Origin: 2-01-FULL-50-23 sp964509695
Lineage (GTDB): Bacteria > Patescibacteriota > Microgenomatia > UBA1400 > MFAQ01
Reading direction: 5' to 3'
Assembly (NCBI GenBank): GCA_964509695.1
Contig: CAZDXN010000013.1
Span: 1 to 24,144, forward strand
Length of the DNA: 24,144 nt
The notes under the pieces: generated by a model
Seen by the model: only the letters and a program-made list of their open reading frames with translations
What the model was told of the DNA's origin: nothing
The model's database searches: none
Made by a program: the position numbers and the translations under genes
Shown: positions 20,152-24,144 of the stretch, piece by piece
How the letters are laid out: the number at the start of each line of letters is the position of its first letter
Position numbering within the stretch: the stretch's first letter is position 1

Positions 20152-20180
20152 ATTATAGGACTTCTGGGATGAAAAAGCAA
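20152..20180 (-). promoter_or_regulatory. Promoter of the 104-residue gene
   Basis: TTGCTT (20180-20175) and a perfect TATAAT (20157-20152) are separated by exactly 17 nt on the minus strand. The transcript would have a leader of about 48 nt containing the hairpin and the Shine-Dalgarno site. Confidence 0.75.
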
Positions 20181-20187
20181 TCTGTGG

Positions 20188-20796
20188 CTAGGTTTTAGAG
20201 GGAGAGGAGAAGACGATGTGTTCGGCGTCGCTGGGGTTTTCGAGGATCTTGACTTCGGAGAGGAGAACGCCTTCGACGATGATACCCTTGTCCGAGAAGA
20301 GTTGATTGAGCTCGTTTTTGAGGGTTTCCTCGATCTGGCCGCGGGAATGAGGAATGTCTTTGCTATTGGTCTCGGATAGAACGTGGCTGATTCGAGAGCG
20401 GCTGTAGGGACGGACGACCTTGCTGACGAAGTTGTCACCAATGTTTTCCCAAAGTTCCGGGGCGTTGGCTTTGTCAATCTTGAAAAGAATTGATCCCTCG
20501 ATGCTGATACTCTTGTTGTCTTTGGTGGTCGTAAGAATGGGTTCATCGCCGAGGGCTTCCTTGTTGTTGACGTCAAAACCGTGACGGATGGTGTATTCGA
20601 GGATCTGGGCGTTGAAGAGTTTGGCAATCTGCCAAAAAGGAATCTTGAGGTGGAGTCCGGGACCCCAGACCTTCTTCAAGACTCCATATCCCCGATCGTA
20701 GACGCAGGCAATATGCCCGGGGGGAACGGAGATGAAAAAACCACCGACGACTTCATCTACCAAAAAACCAACTACTAGTTTGTCAAAATCAGCCAT
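20188..20796 (-). CDS. SPFH/Band 7 (prohibitin-like) domain protein
   Basis: The 202-residue protein has the SPFH pattern from the start: FFISVPPGHIACVYDRGYGV, then VWGPGLHLKIPFWQ, LTTTKDNKSISIEGSILFKI and KVVRPYSRSRISHVLSETNS, ending with a helix (QIEETLKNELNQLF) and GIIVEGVLLSEVKIL. SPFH proteins form membrane-bound scaffolds or rings and regulate proteases or lipid domains. Here the hydrophobic N-terminal stretch (LVVGFLVDEVVGGFFISV) is interrupted by charged residues, so a classical transmembrane anchor is doubtful. The chain is short, ending soon after the domain. Its ATG overlaps the yidC stop by 8 bp, so the two membrane-related genes form an operon. Confidence 0.82.
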   Translation of the reverse strand: MADFDKLVVGFLVDEVVGGFFISVPPGHIACVYDRGYGVLKKVWGPGLHLKIPFWQIAKLFNAQILEYTIRHGFDVNNKEALGDEPILTTTKDNKSISIEGSILFKIDKANAPELWENIGDNFVSKVVRPYSRSRISHVLSETNSKDIPHSRGQIEETLKNELNQLFSDKGIIVEGVLLSEVKILENPSDAEHIVFSSPSKT

Positions 20797-21532
20797 TATT
20801 TATAGGGGGAGTAGTAATCTCTCCTGTAAGGGTATGATACCAAAATAGGGCTTGTTTAATCAACAAAACGGCAATTGAGAAGAGTAACGAGGTAATGATG
20901 AAGAGTTTTTTGCCGGCGGGGAGGAACATAAAGACCAAAAAGGCGGTGATAGGAAGGAAAATGGCCAGTTGGAGGAACTCCCGGCGACTGGTGGCACCGG
21001 GAGAGAAAAGCATATGAAGGGCTTCGATAGCGAAGATGAGGAGGGACTGGACTAGATTTAAGGTACTGTTTGTCTGGGAAAGGTCGAAAACGCCGAGAAA
21101 CATCAGGTTAATAGGAGTCTTGATCTCAGGAATGAATGAATAAAGCAGGTGGAGATCTTCACCCTCGAGACCGGTTTTGAAGATGCGATAGAGCATCAAG
21201 ACGATGATGACTTGGATCGTAATGTTGATCGTCTCCCCGATCACGGCACCACGGTTGCTCCTCATGATGGCTTTGCTTTCGGCGCGGAGGTTGACGGGGT
21301 CGGATTTGTATTTCTTTTCGATCTCCTTGATCTTGGCGGCGATGGCAGCTTTTTCCTTTTCGGAGCGGCCGGCGGAAAGATGGAGAGGAAGAAGAATGAT
21401 CTGGACCACGACAGCGAAGACGATCACGGCAATGCCCATGTCCGGAATGCCGGCTTGGCTGAGGGCCCAGTAGATAAAAACGAGGATATTAAAGAAGGGC
21501 TGGTAGATATAGGTGATAAAAATTGATCCCAC
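20789..21532 (-). CDS. yidC: YidC/Oxa1-family membrane protein insertase
   Basis: The 247-residue polytopic protein has the YidC core: first helix DMGIAVIVFAVVVQIILLPL (31-50), cytoplasmic helical hairpin with Lys/Glu repeats (SEKEKAAIAAKIKEIEKKYK), a second helix NITIQVIIVLMLYRIF and three more helices at the C-terminus. It inserts membrane proteins alone or with SecYEG. The conserved Arg of the hydrophilic groove, normally in 'T-x-x-V/I-R-x-x-L-x-PL' of the first core helix, is Gln44 here. No signal peptide or large periplasmic domain is present, in keeping with Gram-positive-type proteins. Start is a GTG with TATACT ending 7 nt upstream; the SPFH gene overlaps its end by 8 bp. Confidence in the family is high, in normal activity moderate. 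Confidence 0.85.
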   Translation of the reverse strand: MGSIFITYIYQPFFNILVFIYWALSQAGIPDMGIAVIVFAVVVQIILLPLHLSAGRSEKEKAAIAAKIKEIEKKYKSDPVNLRAESKAIMRSNRGAVIGETINITIQVIIVLMLYRIFKTGLEGEDLHLLYSFIPEIKTPINLMFLGVFDLSQTNSTLNLVQSLLIFAIEALHMLFSPGATSRREFLQLAIFLPITAFLVFMFLPAGKKLFIITSLLFSIAVLLIKQALFWYHTLTGEITTPPINNG

Positions 21533-21539
21533 GGAGGTA

Positions 21540-21545
21540 AGTATA
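21540..21545 (-). promoter_or_regulatory. -10 box of the yidC operon (leaderless type)
   Basis: TATACT ends 7 nt before the GTG at 21532. The gap sequence TACCTCC is the complement of a Shine-Dalgarno site, not one itself, so ribosome binding by pairing is excluded. Confidence 0.55.
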
Positions 21546-21572
21546 CCCCACCAAACTGCATACTACGTCGGG

Positions 21573-21998
21573 TTAGCGGATTCCGGTGTCGATGTCAAAT
21601 TGTTGGGTGGTGGTTTTTCCAGCAGTGATTATGAAGTCTGGGTTTTCGATGTTTCCGCCAAATTCGTCCGGATATCTTTGTAGTTGATAGCTTCCCGCTG
21701 GTAATGAAACCGTAAATTTTCCATCTTTATCGGTATTTACTGTTTGAAACACGACGCTGTCAGCAGATCTCATGATTTTAAGCACTTTATTTGCTAATGG
21801 CGCCTCACACGTTGTCATGTCTGTGACTGACGCCGGTCCTCCACAGGTTGGACTACGCATTACCGTGGCAATTAGTGTGCCCGTGGTGGTGGGGTCGGTA
21901 GAAGGCTGGCTAAAGACGGGGAGGTATTTGCTGGCAAAAACCCCAACGATGATGCCAACAATTAAAAGTAAAATTGAAAACAGTAGCGGGCGGGTCAT
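21573..21998 (-). CDS. Membrane-anchored surface protein with a Cna-B/carboxypeptidase-regulatory-like domain
   Basis: The 141-residue product has an N-terminal anchor (LLFSILLLIVGIIVGVFASK), a short Ser/Thr/Pro stretch and one beta domain (about 40-141) starting LIATVMRSPTCGGP and ending FIITAGKTTTQQFDIDTGIR. GKFTVSLPAGSYQL inside it is the typical beta-sandwich repeat of prealbumin-like (CarboxypepD_reg/Cna-B) domains. Two Cys in the pattern SPTC-x12-C-E-A-P may form a disulphide outside the cell. It is closely related to the C-terminal domain of the protein at 23216. Its ATG overlaps the stop of the upstream gene in an ATGA, so it is translationally coupled. Confidence 0.75.
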   Translation of the reverse strand: MTRPLLFSILLLIVGIIVGVFASKYLPVFSQPSTDPTTTGTLIATVMRSPTCGGPASVTDMTTCEAPLANKVLKIMRSADSVVFQTVNTDKDGKFTVSLPAGSYQLQRYPDEFGGNIENPDFIITAGKTTTQQFDIDTGIR

Positions 21999-23194
21999 AA
22001 ACCACAGCTAATCATGGTGTAAAAGTCCTTCAGAAAAGATGCCTGCGAGGCGTTGGTCATGTTCCAACCAGACAGGCCTGCTTTCCATAGTTTGCCGGCG
22101 GAATACCAGACTACCGTCAACCCCTCGGGGGACGTCTTGGGGTCAGAAGAATTGGTTGGGTAGATAGTTAGGGCGGAATTTCCGTTTATATCAGTGTCGG
22201 TTACGGAGACTAATTGCTTTACGTCTGGATATTCATTTGCCCAATAGGCGAAGTAGGCTTCACGCCGCGAACCTCCTGAATAGGGCAGGTTTGTAATATA
22301 GGTAATACTCGGCTTGTAGCCCTCGTCTCGATTGAAAATAAGGTGATCGTAGGCTTCCGCTTCCCATTTGGGTGGTAAACATAGATTCAGGCCGCTTTGA
22401 GTGGTAAGTCTTTTCCAGCTAGTGGGGACGACGTATGTTGTCTTTGGCTTAGAGGTTGGTGTGATGGTAAGAGTTGGGGTGGTGGTGGCGGTGGCGCCGG
22501 TGAATTTGAAGGTGGAGAGGATTTGATTAACCTTATTAATCTCTGCATCTTTTGTACTTTTAGCATCTCCGGTTATCGACCAAAGTAATTTGCCTTGGAG
22601 AATGTGAACAAACAAGATTGTTTCCTGGGCTACGCCGTTTTGGTCCGGGTTTATATTCTGTCTTCCCTTTACGGCTGGATAATTCTGAATATTAAAGTAT
22701 GTGACATTCTCTATTCCCATGACCGTATTTTCGATTTTTGTAATGGGTTGACCTGATTCCCCACTAATAGGTTTGTCGTTAAATTGGACAGAAATTGAAG
22801 TACCAATAGTTTTTCCAGCGGCGTCACCATCAGCCCGGTCATCAATCGATAGAAACCAGGTTGTACCGCCTAAATTATTTTTATATGGTTGTGGTTCTTG
22901 ACTGACCTTTAAATTGGACGGGTACTGGATGGAAAATCCCAGTTTAGTGTTTGTATATGTTTTCCAGTTGGCGGTGGGGTCGCCCTCCTTCGTCGAGACT
23001 TCGGCGGGCAAGGGGGTTGGGGTGGGTTGGAGTTGGAGGGAGGCAATTTGCCGTTGAAGTTGTATGTTTTGGTAGGCGAGGAGGCCGATTCCGGCGAGAG
23101 AAATACAAAGAAAAATGGAGAGAATAACTGGTACTATTGAAGGTTTAGGCGCCGGCGGCATTGTTGGCGGAGTACTCTGGGCAATTGGGTTCAT
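21995..23194 (-). CDS. Membrane-anchored surface protein with two PsbP-like domains
   Basis: The 399-residue product has a Pro-rich cytoplasmic start (MNPIAQSTPPTMPPAPKPS), one transmembrane helix (IVPVILSIFLCISLAGIGLL), a short coiled stretch and a Thr/Pro linker, then an extracytoplasmic domain beginning DPTANWKTYTNTKLGFSIQY and ending INKVNQILSTFKF, the style of PsbP-like surface domains. After a second Thr/Pro linker (TTTPTLTITPTSKPKTTY) follows a second, divergent domain of about 145 residues (SWKRLTTQSGLNLCLPPKW ...). No catalytic motif is seen. It is the first promoter-proximal gene of a pair with the 141-residue protein; TAAACT ends 8 nt upstream of the ATG. It shares its first domain with the neighbour at 23216. 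Confidence 0.7.
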   Translation of the reverse strand: MNPIAQSTPPTMPPAPKPSIVPVILSIFLCISLAGIGLLAYQNIQLQRQIASLQLQPTPTPLPAEVSTKEGDPTANWKTYTNTKLGFSIQYPSNLKVSQEPQPYKNNLGGTTWFLSIDDRADGDAAGKTIGTSISVQFNDKPISGESGQPITKIENTVMGIENVTYFNIQNYPAVKGRQNINPDQNGVAQETILFVHILQGKLLWSITGDAKSTKDAEINKVNQILSTFKFTGATATTTPTLTITPTSKPKTTYVVPTSWKRLTTQSGLNLCLPPKWEAEAYDHLIFNRDEGYKPSITYITNLPYSGGSRREAYFAYWANEYPDVKQLVSVTDTDINGNSALTIYPTNSSDPKTSPEGLTVVWYSAGKLWKAGLSGWNMTNASQASFLKDFYTMISCGL

Positions 23195-23202
23195 ATGTGG
23201 TT

Positions 23203-23208
23203 AGTTTA
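23203..23208 (-). promoter_or_regulatory. -10-like box of the surface gene at 21995-23194
   Basis: TAAACT ends 8 nt before the ATG at 23194; the gap has no Shine-Dalgarno sequence. It lies in the 21-bp space after the stop of the neighbouring gene. Confidence 0.35.
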
Positions 23209-23215
23209 CTATTAT

Positions 23216-24144
23216 TTATCGGATCTCCGTGTCGATATCAAACCTTTTGGTGGTGGTTTGGCCCGCCACAATGGTAAAATTCCGATCGTTAATATTATTT
23301 CCAATACCCGTGAGAGTATTTCGAATCTGATACGATCCCGCTTCGAGTGCCACGATAAATTGTCCGTTCGCATTTGTGCTAACCGTTTGTTTTTTCACAA
23401 GCCCATCTGTACCATAAAATATTTCTTGTTTAGATTTGGCTTCATTATTTTTAGTGTTCACAACGAGGTAGATGTCGAAGACTCCATTTACAACCGGCGC
23501 TTCACAGTTATCTCCTACTCTTTGCGCTCCCGCACACGTTGGGCTACGCATCACCGTGGCTTCTAAGATTCCATCAGTATTATTGTTATCAATAAACTTA
23601 AACGTGGAGAGGATCTGGTCGACAATTTTTTTGTATTCAGAAATTTTGGAGTCCGCTCCATTTATATTTGCAGAAAGTCTGATGACGAAGTTGTTTACCC
23701 CCGAATAAATCACCCTTGTCCTTCCCCACCAGCCATTTGCAGTAAATTCGTATGCTATCTGGCTTTCAAGTTTCGTGGTAACTATTTGACTTGCAGCATC
23801 TCCTTCTGCACTTTTTTGTTCCTGTGCGTATTGTTCAATTGATTTTTTTGGGTCATTTATAATGATTGTTTTTACAACTATCCCATCCGAGAGTTCTGTT
23901 TCTGTTCTCCCCGACGCTTTTTGAGATTCCCCAATAAGGGCCATGGCGATACCTTTGTAATTTCCTTCCGCGTAGTCGGTGATTTTAAAGTTCTCGGGAT
24001 ATTTCACTGAATAACGATTTTGTATATCTGTATACAATTTCCAGTTGGCGGTGGGGTCAGCGAACTGAGTGGGAGTGGGAGTCGGCGTGAAACATTGAGG
24101 AGGATAGCTTTCTCCGATAGAACCGCCGCGTGAAAGGCAATCCT
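23216..24144 (-). CDS. Surface protein, PsbP-like domain fused to a Cna-B-like domain (5' end outside window)
   Basis: The frame is open to the right edge, so the true start and any signal or membrane helix are outside. The visible part begins ...SIGESYPPQCFTPTPTPTQF, a Thr/Pro linker, followed by a PsbP-like domain (ADPTANWKLYTDIQNRYSVK ... KKIVDQILSTFKFIDN) and a C-terminal beta domain (GILEATVMRSPTCAG ... GQTTTKRFDIDTEIR). A TTG at 24037 would give a shortened protein lacking the linker; it is not believed to be the start. Each of the two domains has its closest relative in one of the two following genes. Extracellular location is expected; binding partner unknown. Confidence 0.75.
   Translation of the reverse strand, partial: DCLSRGGSIGESYPPQCFTPTPTPTQFADPTANWKLYTDIQNRYSVKYPENFKITDYAEGNYKGIAMALIGESQKASGRTETELSDGIVVKTIIINDPKKSIEQYAQEQKSAEGDAASQIVTTKLESQIAYEFTANGWWGRTRVIYSGVNNFVIRLSANINGADSKISEYKKIVDQILSTFKFIDNNNTDGILEATVMRSPTCAGAQRVGDNCEAPVVNGVFDIYLVVNTKNNEAKSKQEIFYGTDGLVKKQTVSTNANGQFIVALEAGSYQIRNTLTGIGNNINDRNFTIVAGQTTTKRFDIDTEIR

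Noticed and set aside
1..24144. Recoding of TGA as an amino acid, as in some candidate-phylum bacteria
   Set aside because: TGA serves as the stop of groEL, pgk, the M23 gene and others at expected protein ends, and no conserved domain runs through an in-frame TGA.

Overview
The window looks like a stretch of a small-genome bacterium of the Candidate Phyla Radiation (Patescibacteria), most likely Microgenomates-like. This is an inference from gene style: tight packing with many overlaps, a compact divergent phosphoglycerate kinase, small tail-anchored or lipoprotein surface proteins with Thr/Pro linkers, 'LGFSIQYP'-type surface domains, and a soluble VirD4/HerA-like ATPase. TGA acts as a stop (groEL, gap region, ATGA overlaps), so the Gly-TGA code of Gracilibacteria/Absconditabacteria does not apply. 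No rRNA, CRISPR array, transposase or prophage gene was seen.

Layout. 1-1270 (+): end of a WecA/MraY-type phosphosugar transferase followed by a UbiA-family decaprenyl-phosphate phosphoribosyltransferase-like enzyme (lipid-linked sugar supply for the envelope). 1272-2147 (-): PEGA/SH3 lipoprotein. 2198-2269 (+): tRNA-Cys(GCA). 2320-3600 (+): L,D-transpeptidase. 3625-7810 (-): a run pgk, M23 peptidase, small nucleotidyltransferase, gap, HExxH protein, so two lower-glycolysis enzymes sit among wall hydrolase and unknown genes. 7833-8537 (+): a second, secreted M23 peptidase behind a roughly 130-nt leader rich in hairpins. 8534-9814 (-): divergent NRAMP-family transporter. 10028-11232 (-): GreA-like factor, AlkA-type glycosylase, ribbon-helix-helix regulator with a 20-bp perfect palindrome in its promoter. 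11393-13472 (-): groES-groEL under a consensus promoter with a CIRCE operator. 13476-15355 (-): small lipoprotein, secreted helical protein, VapBC-like toxin-antitoxin pair, and two tiny ORFs. 15424-19662 (-): HerA/VirD4-like ATPase, 133-aa unknown protein, PP2C phosphatase with a large novel N-terminal region. 19736-20180 (-): a free-standing 104-aa gene with textbook promoter, 5' hairpin, Shine-Dalgarno and terminator. 20188-21532 (-): YidC and an SPFH protein. 21573-24144 (-): three surface proteins built from shared, shuffled modules.

The strongest cross-window signal is in the initiation regions: fourteen genes have a TAnnnT -10-like hexamer ending only 6-8 nt before the start codon, with no Shine-Dalgarno sequence, which predicts leaderless mRNAs as the default mode of expression. 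The 104-aa gene is the clear exception. The best candidate for a new functional system is the three-gene ATPase / 133-aa / PP2C cluster; second are the modular surface genes at the right edge and the structured leader in front of the secreted M23 peptidase.
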